Assembly (NCBI RefSeq): GCF_027887165.1
Contig: NC_077230.1
Location: 343,350,459-343,414,458, forward strand
Length of the DNA: 64,000 bases
Direction: 5' to 3'
Origin: Monodelphis domestica
Taxonomy: Eukaryota > Chordata > Mammalia > Didelphimorphia > Didelphidae
Below the pieces are notes generated by a model, which ran no database searches, was not told the DNA's origin, and saw nothing but the letters and a program-made list of their open reading frames with translations. Position numbers and translations under genes: made by a program. Positions within the stretch are counted from its first letter, which is position 1. Each line of letters opens with the position of its first letter. This document shows, one piece after another, positions 22,830-34,490 of this stretch.

Positions 22830-23260
22830 TTCAGTGGGTTTTGCCTAGTAAATTAGGGATTAGGGAAGGACATGGGAGTTTGCTTGCCTACATGAAGTAC
22901 AGGTTAATCAAGGACCCCAACCTTTCTGAGTTCTTTGATGACTAGAAAAGTAAGGCTTCATGAAATTGTATTAGGCCTTAAATGCTAAACAAAGCAGTTT
23001 GAACTTTATTTATTGAGCAATAGGGAACCATAGGGGAAGATTATTTAGCAAAAGAATGATCTGACAAGGTTTAGGTATAAGAATGATTGTTTTTTTCCTC
23101 TGTGGTATTTGGGGATAGATAGATTAGAAGGTGGAAATAGTAGAAGTATGAAAAGCTGTCAGGATGCTACTATAACAATCCAGGAATATCACCATGAAGA
23201 CCTGTACTAGGGTGGTGACTGAGAACAGAGAGGACAGATAGATGGGAGAGAATCTTTGCA
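22830..23260 (+). repeat. Unnamed old interspersed repeat, partial copy
   Basis: GGCCTTAAATGCTAAACAAA, CTTTATTTATTGAGCAATAG, ATGATCTGACAAGGTTTAGG and CAACTTTTGC-side blocks follow the order seen at 20.2-20.9 and 62.4 kb. Confidence 0.5.
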
Positions 23261-23499
23261 TACAACTTTTGCTAGTGTCTATATAAACCAAGTGCAAGAG
23301 CTTACATGCAAATTCTTTTCCATGGACGAGTCCATATAGCCAAATTGTAGTGGATCTAATGGAGGGGAACTAACCTAGAAAGCATGATGAGTATAAGGAA
23401 TCCAAATTTTTGCCTATTCAGAAAACTCAGAGATAAGGCTCAGCTAATGGGAAGACCTTACCAAATGTCTTGTGTTCTTTCCGTCCCTTCTATTGGTCA

Positions 23500-23625
23500 T
23501 ATATATTCTTAGCTGTTTGCATGTCTCCCCCACCAGAAGAATGCAAGCTCCTTGAGGACAGGGATTGTCATTTTTTATATTCTCAGAACCCAGTACAATG
23601 GCACATTTAATATGTATTCTATTAT
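23500..23625 (+). mobile_element. L2 LINE 3' end
   Basis: AATGCAAGCTCCTTGAGGAC then AGGGATTGTCATTTTTTATA and ACCCAGTACAATGGCACATT is the conserved L2 3' terminus. A TA-rich microsatellite follows at 23640-23705. Confidence 0.7.
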
Positions 23626-24519
23626 TATGTATTTATTTTGTATACCTTTATATATTCTAAATATATGCTAAATTATATATATATGTATATATATATATAT
23701 GTATTTTTTTTTAAGAAAAAAGTTCAAGCATTCACATTCAGCCATCTCCTTTTTCTCTTTGGCATATTAACATTTTCATTTGTTGGTGATTAAATCCATG
23801 ATATTAAAAAACATTGGAGAAACTGCTTGTTGAATTAGATTGATAAGTAGATGGATAAGTGGGCTAGTAGATGTTTGGCTAGGCTTCCCTGGTATGCGGA
23901 AAGAAACTTCATTTCTCCATGCCTGAGTTCTGTTCCCCGAAGTGTAGAAAAAGGAGGTCGTAATCATCTGTGTTCCTTCTCTGAATTATAGAGTTTAGAA
24001 CAATCAGGGCACGGTTGAGTTCTTGGAACAAGAAGTTATATCAATGTAGAGAATCACTTGGATTATTTTTCATTCCTTGGTGAATTGGCTTTTGTACTGA
24101 GGCTACAATTGAAACACTCTGTTCCACCACGTTCCCAGGAACTAAAAAGAATAAGAACAAAGCAAACAGGCCTGCCCAAGATTTACAGAAAGTGCAAAGG
24201 TCTGGTAATCAGGAGACCGGATAGCCTTGCCACTTTGGGCAAGTGACTCCCTCTCCCTTTGGTTTTGTTTCCTCTGCCCTGAAAGGAATGGATTCATAGA
24301 AACACAGAATCTTAGAACTCGGAATGAGAAGGACATCTAGACCAAACCACCTGAACAGCGCTCTCCTTACCAATACAAGTGGTCTTCCAGCCTCTGCCTA
24401 AAGATCTAGTCTAGTGAAAAAGACCCACATCCAAAAGCAGGTCATGCCCATTGGGACAGCTCTAATGATTATGAAGTTGCTGGGTTTTTTAATTGGCCAC
24501 TAGGAGGCTTCAGTGCATA

Positions 24520-24690
24520 GTGTTGGACTTGGAGTCAGAACACCCAAGTACATATGTGACTAATCTGAGACAGTTTAGTTGTAATTAGGCAAATCATTTG
24601 ACTTCTCATTTTTGTCTTATACTCTCAGTGGGTGGTTCATCCACTATATCTTAGATGTAAGCAAGGGGAAACAACCCTAAGGATTTTTTT
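24520..24690 (+). mobile_element. MIR SINE
   Basis: GTTGGACTTGGAGTCAGAAC, TAGGCAAATCATTTGACTTC and TCAGTGGGTGGTTCATCC; diverged MIR. Confidence 0.55.
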
Positions 24691-25444
24691 CAGTTAAATT
24701 TTATTTTTTCCAGTCATTTTTTTCCCTTTCTCCCACCTCTGCCTCCCCTACTGAGGGAAAAGAAAAAAAAAGAAACAAAAAAACCTCTTGTAACAAATCA
24801 ATATAGCTCAACAAAATAAATTACCATATTTCTCATGTCCAAAAACACATCCTCAGTCTGCATATTAGTCCATCACTTCTCTGTTAGAAGGTGGATAGCA
24901 CTTTACATCTTCATTCCTTTGGAATCATAATTGAGCATTATTGCACTGATCAGAGTTTTTAAGTTTTTCAAAATTGTTTCTTTTTAAAGTTTTGATATTG
25001 TAATATAACTTTTTTCTCTTGGATCTGTTCACTTCATTCTTTATCAGTACATATGTTATCTCAGATTTCTCTGAATTTGTCTTTATTCATTTATTTCAAC
25101 CTAAGAGTATTCATTGTAAGAAATGTAAGAAATGATGAAGGGGATGGTTTTAGAAAAACCTGGAAAGATTTGTGTGACCTGATAAAAATAAAGGCTTATC
25201 TTGAATCTTAACTAACAATTTACTAGCAGGGTGACCTGAAACTCCTGGAAACATCACAAATTACCTCTTCTGTGAAAAGGGAATCGAAATCTACAACTAT
25301 TTCACAGGGTTATCAAGAGAAAAGTACTTTCTGAAGATGAGTTATTATTCCCTAATAATGCAATCTCCACTCTGACATATCCTGGCTTAGGCCAGATACT
25401 TCATCTTGGTGCTCTTTAGGCAGCCCTGGAGAGTGGTGCATATT

Positions 25445-25625
25445 ATGTAACCTGTAACTTCTTAGTATCAATTCTAAGAACAGAAGGGCATCAAAGGCTA
25501 AGCAATTGGGACTAAGTGCCTTGCCTAGAGATACACAGCAAAGACATATCTGAAGCCAAGTTTGAACTCAGGTCTTCCTGATTCCAGGCCCAATGCTCTA
25601 TCCACTGTACTACCTAGCTACCCCA
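25445..25625 (-). mobile_element. Marsupial SINE, minus strand, older copy
   Basis: The plus strand reads GCAATTGGGACTAAGTGCCT, AGTTTGAACTCAGGTCTTCC and CTACCTAGCTACCCC, the reverse complement of a SINE head and box. It lies just outside the edge of the ERV 3' LTR. Confidence 0.7.
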
Positions 25626-25658
25626 TCACTACTTATTTTGATGGGAGTATATGGCAGA

Positions 25659-26344
25659 TGTCACAGTTAATTACTTTCTCTATTAAAAGTGTTATATTTT
25701 TAGAGGTTTATTAAAGATTATTAGAATTAAGAAATAAAGAAATACAAAATAAGAAAAGAACATGCAACTTACTCACTACATCTTGCCTGTCTGGTGAGAG
25801 ATGCGTGTGCTTAGAAGGGGAAGCAGAGAGACCCAACTAGGTGGTACAGTTTAAATACAAATTTTGTTCTCGGCCCAGGTGGGGATCTCAGGTGAGATTT
25901 TAGGGCATTCTGGAAAGTGCCAAGGACTTCTGGGGATTGAAGTCTGGGGTTTAAATCTCCATTTTTACATTTCTCCGTTTGATCATTATTGGGAAAAGTT
26001 TCCCCAAAAAGGATGATGAAAACATAATCAACTTAAAGATTACAATAATTTGAGGATAAGAGGAAAAAAGAACAAAACCAATAATTGCTAGATGCATTGA
26101 CAAAAAAACAGTTAGGGGGCAGTCCCCTTTGGCATGAAAGTATACATACAAATAAATGTTCAATCAGCCACATCCAAAGTTCATTCTTGATCTTCTTGTG
26201 CAGCTTGTAGTCTGGAGGCATCTTCATGGTGTCTTCTCCAAACAGTTCAGTTTCTGAATTTGGAGAGGTAGTATGTTTCTTAACCTAAAATTTTTTCTCA
26301 AAAGGAATTTAAACTTTGCAATTTAAAATAACAATATTTTTATA
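25659..26344 (-). repeat. 3' LTR of the minus-strand ERV fossil
   Basis: About 686 bp. It aligns along its whole length with the solo LTR at 28430-29148 and over its R-U5 part with the partial 5' LTR at 30387-30702. In its own orientation an AATAAA (ATTAGA-side, plus-strand TTTATTAAAG near 25710) marks the R region. The left edge is TGTCACAG on the plus strand. Confidence 0.8.
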
Positions 26345-26358
26345 TTCCCCCCTTGAAG
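26345..26358 (-). other. Polypurine tract of the ERV fossil
   Basis: Minus strand CTTCAAGGGGGGAA, directly before U3. It fixes the start of the 3' LTR and supports the long (about 690-720 bp) rather than short LTR model. Confidence 0.7.
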
Positions 26359-28044
26359 AGGGTGATTGAAAAACACAGGGATCATTTAGGGATGCATGGC
26401 TGAGTTATGAGGTATATGAATCAATTGGCAAGAGAAATTAAAAAGACATCAGAAAAATCCAAATGAAAAAGATAATTTCTGGATGAAAATATAGACTATC
26501 AAAGTCTTATATGTAAAAATTCTAAGTAAAGGAAAAATAAATCTATAACAGGTCCTTGAATCAGGGCCCAATTAAAATGATATAAGTAAGCATTTACTCA
26601 GTCAGTAGCCAGGACTACAGAAAGTTTGTCACACTATGAAAGACATAAAAGAGGACTAGATTATAGGAGTCAGGTTAGGAGCCAAGTTTGGGATACTCGT
26701 CTGTAAGTATTTTCACAAAGAGTGTGGATACAAGGAAGGCCTATGTCTTAACGTATGTTAAGTGTCGCAATCTTGAGTCTTCACACTAGATTCAAGTCCT
26801 TTGTATTGGCTTAGAAATGCATCAATCCTTCCTGGATTGGTTTCTTTGGCCCTGTGCAAATGGCTCTTTTGTATATCTTGTCCTGGAATCAGACAGAATC
26901 ATTAAGCAAAGTCCCATAATTTTTTTTAAACAATTAGTGGCATCATTTTTACAGTCTCAAGCTTTTTGGGGCATGCATTGACATTATAGCAAATGTATTT
27001 TATACTTCTATTACTGCTAAATCAAAAAAGTTAAAGAAAATCTTAATACCAGTGACATGTGCTCCAAATATAAAAAGGAGAGGAAAAAAATAAAAAACTG
27101 AAATAGTATCTTGCACATGCAAGAAAAATATAATAATAAAGAGTTTTAAAAGGAAAATATAGTTTATAATCAATGACACACTGTGTCAGCTAAGAAAATA
27201 TAGAATACAAGGTTTTCTCACCAAAAATGAGATCCATTTCCCCTTCATATCTGGCCCATGATCCACTGTGAGTACAAGCAAATGAATTTCACAAGGTACC
27301 ATTTTTTATAAAGAATAGTAATACAAATATGTAGGTATCAATATCCCCAAAATTCTCAATAGTCCAGTTAATTACAATAACAAACAAACCCACTATCATA
27401 TTTCACATAAGTTGCTGTATGGCATTTTTAAAAGCCTATGAACTGATGGATATTTCTCACAATTTTTACAGATGTAGCAATTCTTTCAACCTTGGTAAAT
27501 ATATTTTTAAACAAAGTAAAACTTATTTGGGGTTTAGGACATCATCAAGAAATCTAGATATCATTCTGGTGAAAATAAAATGAGCTGAAAAGTTATAAAT
27601 GAGAGATGCTCATCTTTTGGGAGTCTTCCAGGAGTACTATATGCCCTGGGACTAACTTCCCAACTTCCATTCTCATTTTTATAAATGCGGGGGTTGGGGA
27701 TTAAATTTGTATTTCACTTCAACTACTAAAATGAGCCTTACCTCCTGTTAGGGGCAGGCAAAATGACCAGAGATTGTTAAAAAAAATTCTAAAATTCATG
27801 TCTAACGAACCCTTAAAATCAATTTGAGATATTTAGCTCATTAAATTTTCCAAAGGTTGTTATACAATTGTAGCAATTTTCTGATGGAGTCCATCTATCC
27901 TCTATGTGACAATTTACAAAGTCAAAAATAAAAAAGCTGTTTTTATATGGGCTTCTTCAATAATGTTTGTTCAGTATCGTTATAGGGGGAAAGCAACAGA
28001 ATTTAACAGTAGTTAAAACCCAGTACATTAAAATGATTCAGTGT

Positions 28045-29449
28045 GTATGACTAAAGGGTGATAAAAGACTGTCTTCCCTTTGATCCAGCCATAGCACTGC
28101 TGGGTTTGTACCCCAAAGAGATAATGGACAAAAAGACTTGTACAAGAATATTCATAGCTGAGCTCTTTGTGGTGGCCAAAAATTGGAAAATGAGGGGATG
28201 CCCATCAATTGGGGAATGGCTGAACAAATTGTGGTATATGTTGGTGATGGAATACTACTCTGCAAAAAGGAACAATAAAGTGGAGAAATTCCATGGAGAC
28301 TGGAACAACCTCCAGGAAGTGATGTAGAGCAAAAGGAGCAGAACCAGGAGAACATTGTACACAGAGACTGATACACTGTGGTATAATCGAACATAATGGA
28401 CTTCTCCATTAGTGGCGGTGTAATGTCCCTGTTAAAAAAATATCATTATTTAAATTGCAAAGTTTAAATTCCTTTTGAGAAGAATTTTAGGTAAAGAAGA
28501 TGCTACCTCTCTGAATCCAGAACTGAACTGTTGGAGAAGCCACCATGAAGAAGCCTCCAGACCACAAGTTGCACAAAATTGAACTTTGGGTGTGGTTGAT
28601 TGAACATTTATTTGTATGTATACTTTCATGCCAAAGGGGACTGCCCCCTAACGGCTTTTTGTCAATGTGTTCAGCAATTATTGGTTTATTCTTTTTTCTC
28701 TTATCCTCACACTATTGTAATCTTTTAAGTTTATTATGTTTTTATGATCCTTTTGGGGAAAAATTAATTTTTCCAAAAATGATCACACGAGGGAATTTAA
28801 ATTAATAGACTCGAATACAGGACTACAATCCCCATGAGCCTTTGCTCCACTTCCCCAGAATGCCTTGTGATCTCACCTGGGCCGAGATCGAGAAGATATT
28901 TAAGCTGATTCAAAGGCTTTTGTTTTTTTTTCTTGGCTCTTTTTGGACTTCCGTTTTGGAGCAGGCGGTCTCTTGCATGATGTGAGGTTATTTTGTCTAG
29001 GCCTCTGGCCTAGGCACATGTTTCTTACTTGTATATTCTTTAATCTTTAACCTTTAATAAACCTCTAAAAATATAATACTTCTTGCAGAGAGAAACTAAT
29101 TTCTACCTCCCTCAGTCTCCCCATCTCCCCTCAAATTTAATCTTTACATCCCTGAACAATCTGCAGGGATCTAGGAGAAAAACACTATCCACAAGCAGAG
29201 GACAAACTGTGGGAGTGGAAACACCGAGGAAAAGCAACTGCTTGACTACAGCGGTTGAGGGGACATGTCTGAGGAGAGACTCTAAACGAACACTCTGATG
29301 CAAATACTAACAACATGGCAATGGGTTAGAATCAAGAACATGTGATACCTAGTGGAATCATGCGTCGGCTATGGGGGGGGGAGGAAAAGAAAATGATCTT
29401 TGTCTCTGATGAATAATGCTTGGAAATGATCAAATAAAATATTATTTAA
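28045..29449 (+). mobile_element. 5'-truncated L1 inserted in the ERV, split by a solo LTR
   Basis: L1 ORF2 C-terminal sequence (28054-28327, PFDPAIALLGLYPKE, IGEWLNKLWYMLVMEYYSAK) runs to a 3' UTR that resumes at 29153 after the LTR and ends in an A-rich tail. Target duplications AAAATGATTCAGTGT lie at 28030-28044 and 29450-29464. Without the 719-bp LTR and its TCCC duplication the insert is about 680 bp. The ORF2 piece ends with a stop at 28325. Confidence 0.93.
28430..29148 (+). repeat. Solo LTR inside the L1, 4-bp target duplication
   Basis: 719 bp, beginning TGTTAAAA and ending TTTACA, flanked by TCCC on both sides (28426-28429 and 29149-29152); the L1 reads straight through if it is removed. 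It belongs to the same family as the surrounding ERV. AATAAA occurs near 29056 and an internal GATTCAAAGGC/TATTTAAGCTG promoter-like area near 28895. A 4-bp duplication fits gammaretrovirus-like (class I) integration. It is a solo LTR, left by recombination between the two LTRs of a provirus. Confidence 0.92.
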
Positions 29450-29634
29450 AAAATGATTCAGTGTAACAATAGTATTGAATACATTAACATATGAACTTAA
29501 AATCACAAAGTTAAATCTTAAATAAAACAATCAGTAAAAATGCAATAGAATACAGAGATTTTTATAAAACATTGGAGTCTGAAATGCCTTAAAAATATAA
29601 CCTCCAGTCTCTTTAAAGTTCCTTGGGTTGTTTG

Positions 29635-29813
29635 TTTTTTTTAATTATCCATTTAGATGCCTATTGTCAGAAGGCAGAAAATTGGTAAGGGGTAGGCAAT
29701 GGGGGGTTAAATGACTGCCCAGTGCCACACCACCAGGAAGTCTCTGAGGCCAGATTTCAACCCAGGACCTCCCGTCTCTAGGCCTGGCTCTCAATCCACT
29801 GAGCTGCCTCCCC
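29635..29813 (-). mobile_element. Marsupial SINE, minus strand, inside the ERV
   Basis: Plus strand GGGGTAGGCAATGGGGGGTT, CTGAGGCCAGATTTCAACCC, CTCTAGGCCTGGCTCTCAAT and CCACTGAGCTGCCTCCCC: the reverse complement of the tRNA-derived SINE. Confidence 0.88.
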
Positions 29814-30386
29814 ATAGAGAGGGTGGGTTTTTGGAATCTCAAATTTTGCCAAAGAATTGCAGGGAGTTAAATTTTTCCCCTGACTCTCAGGTGATATAAA
29901 AATATCAATGAAGTCAAAATATATCCTTTTAAAGCAGTCATGCTTATAACCTCCTGTTTGGAAAAGTCTCTTCCTTCTTTCCCTCTTTCTTCCTCACTGT
30001 GACCTCCTGCCCCCAGTCCACGTGGAGGCTAATTGTAGCCTAAAGAAAAAACACCCATTTTTACCAGCTGGTGGAAGTGAGTCCTGGGCTGGGGCGATGA
30101 GTCATCTGCTCGGAGGCCAGAGTTGCTAGGCCAAGCGGGTCAGGCAGGTGAGCAAGAGAGAGGCCAGGAGCAGGAGCCAGAGCCAGGAGCCGGGGTGGGC
30201 AGGGCCAGGACCAGGTGAGCACAATCTGGGTCCGCATTACAGGAGCACGCAGGCAGAAGAAAGATGAGTCAAGAGCTGATCAAGGCACTTCCTGAAAAGC
30301 CTTGGAGAAATGTGGCTTAAAAGAAATTTATCTAGACTATCTTTATTTTTTTAATTGAGAGTTTTTCCCATTTGGTCGCCATTAAC

Positions 30387-30702
30387 TGTAATAGTTAAAT
30401 TAGTTTCTCTATTAAAAGTATTATATTTTTAGAGGTTTATTAAAGATTATTAGAATTAAGAAATAAATATAAAATAAAAAAAAGCATGTGCAACCTACTC
30501 ACTACATCTTGCCTGCCCGGTAGAGAGACGAGTGTGCTTAGAAGCGGAAGCAGAGAGACCCAACTAGGTGGTACAGTCAGTTTAAATATAAATTTTGTTC
30601 TCAGCCCAGGTGGGGATCTCAGGTCAGATTATAGGGCATTGTGGGAAGTGCCAAGGACTTCTGGGGATTGAAGTCTGGGGTTCAAATCTCCATTTTTACA
30701 GA
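30387..30702 (-). repeat. 5' LTR of the ERV fossil, partial
   Basis: About 316 bp matching the 3' half of the 3' LTR (25659-25973). The match stops sharply at CTCCATTTTTACA, so most of U3 is absent. Inside it, the primer-binding-like TGG starts a few bases from the LTR edge. Confidence 0.8.
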
Positions 30703-30999
30703 CCTACATGGAAGTTGAGAGGTGAAGCAGGGGCAGGTATAGTTTGTTTCCACCTGCCTCTCCAAACCTCCCCATTTCCTTCATTTCATTCCTGGAACCC
30801 TCCAACATCTCTGTGGTTATGTTATGGTCACTCTTCTCTCCTAAGAGATGGTTGTCCTATTGCTTCTTGGACATAGAGCAAGAAATTCTTAACACTACCA
30901 CCACCATCACCCCCGACAGTCCCATTTCTCAACATTCATAGAATACTGGCCCTAGAAGGGAACTCATTGGGGTATAATCAGAAAAGGGAATGGGCTAAC

Positions 31000-31150
31000 T
31001 CACAACACAGAGGTGCTAGCTCCAGCTCTGCCACAGACTGGATAAGCAAGCCATTTAACTTTCCTCATTTTTCTCATCCTGTTGTACTAGACAACCTTGG
31101 AGATCCCCTCTAACTGCTCTATGACTATGCCAGAGAATGAAAAGGTACTA
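31000..31150 (+). mobile_element. MIR-type SINE
   Basis: CTAGCTCCAGCTCTGCCACA, AAGCAAGCCATTTAACTTTC and TAGACAACCTTGGAGATCCC; diverged MIR with an L3-like tail. Confidence 0.55.
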
Positions 31151-31864
31151 ATAAGCTTGTCCAGCCATCCCATCTTGGGGTCCAGAAAGTGACAACTCAA
31201 ATTTATCCTGGTTCTCCATCCCCTGCCCTCAATCTGACACCAAGTGCTTCCTATCATTCTTTAGTTGTTTTATCTGTCCTTTCCCTGTGTTCCATTCCTA
31301 GGACCAGGTGCCTTCTTTAGGCCATGATGATTTTTCACAACGACAGCCAATAGGACTTGTATCTCCTTCCCTTGTATCTCCCACAGCTCTGAGAAGAGTG
31401 GCAAGTGAGAATAGTGAAGTCCACCCATGGAAAGCACTGAACTTCAGGCCGAGTATGGAACTGATCCCACAGGCAATGGGAAGCCAAAGAAGGTTCTGAA
31501 TATAAACCTGTGCCAGTAGACAAGGCTGGGGTTGGGGCAGACTGAATCTAAGAGTTAGAGATTTTTGAACCTGGGTGACCAAGGCAATGAGAAGATACCC
31601 CTCCCCCACAAAAGGCAGTTCAGTTTGGATAGTTCTTTTCCCAATTGCTTTATATGTATAAAATCTTTTATCTGTAGGAGAGAAAATCCTTTTAAGGACA
31701 GAAAATCATAGCACCTCCTCTTGTCTGACCCACTGCACCTAAGGTAGAGCATTCATGCAGGAGATGCACCCTAAGTCTTAAGCGATTCACTCATTGTCCA
31801 AGAAAGACTATATATGGGAATGGAAAATTGAGGGCTTGAGGGAAGGGCAGTGATCTGTTGGCAG

Positions 31865-32015
31865 AAAAAAGTGCTGGGCTTGGAGTCAAGAGACTTGGTT
31901 CTAAACTTACTAGCTGGGCCATCCTCACTGAGCTTCAGTTTGCTCATCTGTGAAACAGTGTATTTGCACCACTTACCTTGCAGGATTGTTGAGGAAAGCT
32001 TTCCACATCTTGTAG
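31865..32015 (+). mobile_element. MIR SINE
   Basis: GTGCTGGGCTTGGAGTCAAG, ACTAGCTGGGCCATCCTCAC, CAGTTTGCTCATCTGTGAAA and ACCTTGCAGGATTGTTGAGG follow the MIR consensus closely. It lies just past the DGAT2 3' end. Confidence 0.8.
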
Positions 32016-32109
32016 AGCCAGAGGCCTCTTGCCCTAGGCTCTTCCACTCCCACTAGGCCATAGTATCCCTCCTTCCTATCCAGTGAGAGGAAAACCAGAC
32101 ACATAGAAA

Positions 32110-33932
32110 AGACACTGATCCCAACCAAAGTTTATTTCTATAAATTTGTACAAAATGCTTTGATATGGTACATTGATTTGAGAAATATGAAGAGAGAACA
32201 TGTATATACAGGCTCATTTTGCCATAAGGTGCTAGGATGTGAGAAGGCATCTCTGGTCCCCCTGCTCTGCAAAGGCACGTAGATGAGAGGATCATAGGGA
32301 TTCACACTGGAAGGGAACTGAGAGGTTAAGTAATCCATAGTCCTCATTTTATAGGAGGAAAATGAGGCCCAGGAAAGGTGACTTGCCCAAGACCACACAT
32401 ATATATAGCTTCTGACACAGATGTGAGGTTCGGGGTCACTTCTGGCACTTGCCCTTCAGGTAAATGGCACCACTTGTCAAGCCTACAAGGCCTCAAACCA
32501 GGCCCTAAATGGGAGGAACAGTCCCTATGGAGGTCACTTCTTCCCTCAGATGCAGAAACAGGAGAGGAAGCTATCTTTGTGTAAACTTTTAGCTATCATC
32601 AAAGGCATGGCTTGGGCCCTATGGGTTGGTCCTACATGAATTCTCATCCACATCTTCAACTTCCTTTCAAGACCTTTTCAGTTGGGCCACACAGGTATTC
32701 TCCCATTGTGGGAGCTGGCCTGTATTTCCCCAGCCAGGAAGGAGCTCATGAACCCCAATATTACATTTCTGTTTCTATCTCTGCTTAATGAGGAGGAAAC
32801 TGAGACCTAAATATGTGGAATGACATGCCCAGGGTCACCCAGGCAGTAAGTTAGAAGCATTTTATGCCAGGTCCACTATTCTGACATTCAGAGTTGAAAG
32901 AGAAACATTTACCAAAGGGGAATGTGAGATGAGGAGGGGACAGCATCAACAAGGTGTGCTTACTGGTCTACATGTGACAAAAAATCTGGGGGGTAGGGGA
33001 AAGTGGGGACCATGCAAAAATCTCAAAAAGTAGAAGGTAGTTTTCAGGTCCCTCCCAGTCCCACTCCCCCAAAATAATAAGAGGAGATAAACACTAACAT
33101 TTCCTATCCTACATACTACCATCTCTACCTGGGAAAGTATTTCTCTGCTTAATGAAATCACCCAAAGGTCCACCCCATTTGTGCAATATAGGTCAGGATC
33201 AGTGGCAGCTGAATTGCATTAGAGGGTCATCACTTTCCTTGCTTTAGGACCAGACAGTAGTAGGGACTGTTATGTTGTTGGGGAACAAGTCCACATTAAT
33301 GTGAACACATTAGGGCTGGGGACAGGACAAAAAGAATGTGGTTGGATTTAAAAGTTATTTCTCTAGGGTCTAAGGTGAAGTTTTATAGGATTATAGGATC
33401 CTTAGGCTAGAAAGGATGCTAGACACTATCTAGTCTAATCCCTCTCATTTTAGAGGTGGGGAAGGTGAACTTTGGGTACCATGTGATTTGCCCAAGGTAA
33501 GATAGGTAGTGAATTGTAGGGCTAAGATCTGAATCCAGCTTCCTCTAATTTTATATCCTGAATGCTTTCAAACAGTCCTGGTCTCCTCATAATTAAATAG
33601 GAAGGTTACTTTTTTTTTTTTTTGGATGATGGAAGGAATCAAGTTGAGAAATGAGGAGAGAAGCCAGGATAAAATTAGCTGTTCAAAGTGAGATGGCCTG
33701 GAAGCAAGAGAGTTTGATACATTCACTTTTTTCCTTAAAAAAGACCTAACATTGTAATATTTTAACAAAATTATTTTGTTATTATAATTTTTTTAAAATA
33801 ACCCACAGACACCCATGAGGCTTCCAAATTTACAGAACAAAAAGCACTTGAGAACTTGGTAGAAAAATGATTTGAGGCTGACTCTTCCCCCAAGGGGGAG
33901 GCTACTGGCTGCCTGCCACCAGCCCAGTCCAC
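32110..33932 (-). other. DGAT2: DGAT2 3' untranslated region
   Basis: From the stop codon the minus strand runs 1.8 kb to an AATAAA signal. The stretch contains a MIR/CORE-SINE-like fragment near 33380-33560 and another near 32310-32430, so part of the UTR is repeat-derived. The length is inferred from the best poly(A) signal; an earlier site could give a shorter UTR, and human DGAT2 has a UTR of about 1 kb by memory. No coding sequence was seen here. Confidence 0.55.
32131..32136 (-). terminator. DGAT2: Polyadenylation signal AATAAA, probable DGAT2 3' end
   Basis: TTTATT on the plus strand reads AATAAA on the minus strand. It lies in an AT-rich stretch and is followed downstream (32085-32120) by a GT-rich segment on the minus strand (CAGTGTC, TATGTGTCTGG), the usual layout of a cleavage site. 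It is the best candidate end of DGAT2. Confidence 0.6.
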
Positions 33933-34087
33933 TTAGTTCACTTCCAGAACTTCTGTCTCAGGAAGGCCAAACTTAGTTTTGTGCTTGTCAAAGAGTTTCA
34001 CCAGGGACTCCATGTACATGCCATGGTATAGGTCGATGTCCTTCTGGCTTGGATGCTCAAGTTTGGGAATGGTGATGGGCTCACCCA
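33933..34087 (-). CDS. DGAT2: DGAT2 exon 8, C-terminus and stop
   Basis: The last coding exon encodes GEPITIPKLEHPSQKDIDLY, then MYMESLVKLFDKHKTKFGLP and ends ETEVLEVN with a TAA stop at 33933-33935. The C-terminal octet is identical to human DGAT2 as recalled. The acceptor is TCTTGACAG. The exon continues without a break into the 3' UTR. Confidence 0.97.
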
Positions 34088-34224
34088 CTGTCAAGAAAAA
34101 GATGTTATCAGATATTTTGTTACAAGCCTTGCTAGTCTACCTCCTGCCCATAGCTCCTCCCAAATGGATCTCCTTTACAATACCAGAAACCAAGAGAGGA
34201 TGAAAATAACATTGGTTTTGTAGT

Positions 34225-34490
34225 CAAAAGAATCTTAACTTAAACTTTCCAGGTAGGTCATTTACTACCTGTGCAACCTTGGACAAAATCATTTTGCATG
34301 TGTTTCCTCAACTGTCAAATGAAGGGTTGAACAATTATAAGATTTTTCTAGGGCTAAAATTTTATAATCCATATTCAAATCCTGCCCCTAACACTTATAG
34401 CTATGTTATCACTGAAGAGTCCCTTCGCCTCTCAGCTTTAGTTTCTGCATCTGTGAAAAAGGGATAAGAAGAATTTTTGTGGATATTGAG
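34225..34490 (+). mobile_element. Two adjacent MIR fragments
   Basis: CTGTGCAACCTTGGACAAAA with TCCTCAACTGTCAAATGAAG, then AAATCCTGCCCCTAACACTT with GTTTCTGCATCTGTGAAAAA; the same MIR blocks appear twice, in the same orientation, antisense to DGAT2 in intron 7. Confidence 0.6.

Larger units (their letters stand above)
25659..30702 (-). mobile_element. ERV fossil, minus strand, with nested insertions
   Basis: A broken endogenous retrovirus-like element. In its own orientation it has a partial 5' LTR (30387-30702), a primer-binding-like TGGCGACCAAATGGG five bases inside (about 30367-30381), an internal region, a polypurine tract and a 3' LTR (25659-26344). After removing the plus-strand L1 (28045-29449, itself holding a solo LTR) and a SINE (29635-29813), the internal region is only about 2.4 kb, and I recognise no gag, pol or env. 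It looks like a non-autonomous or internally deleted copy. Related to the fossil at 6.7-9.2 kb. Age: old enough to have taken an L1 that then took a further LTR. Confidence 0.8.

Noticed and set aside
33568-33768. Additional DGAT2 or MOGAT-like exon near 33.6 kb
   Set aside because: No acyltransferase similarity; the stretch is within the 3' UTR with poly(T) and MIR-like sequence.
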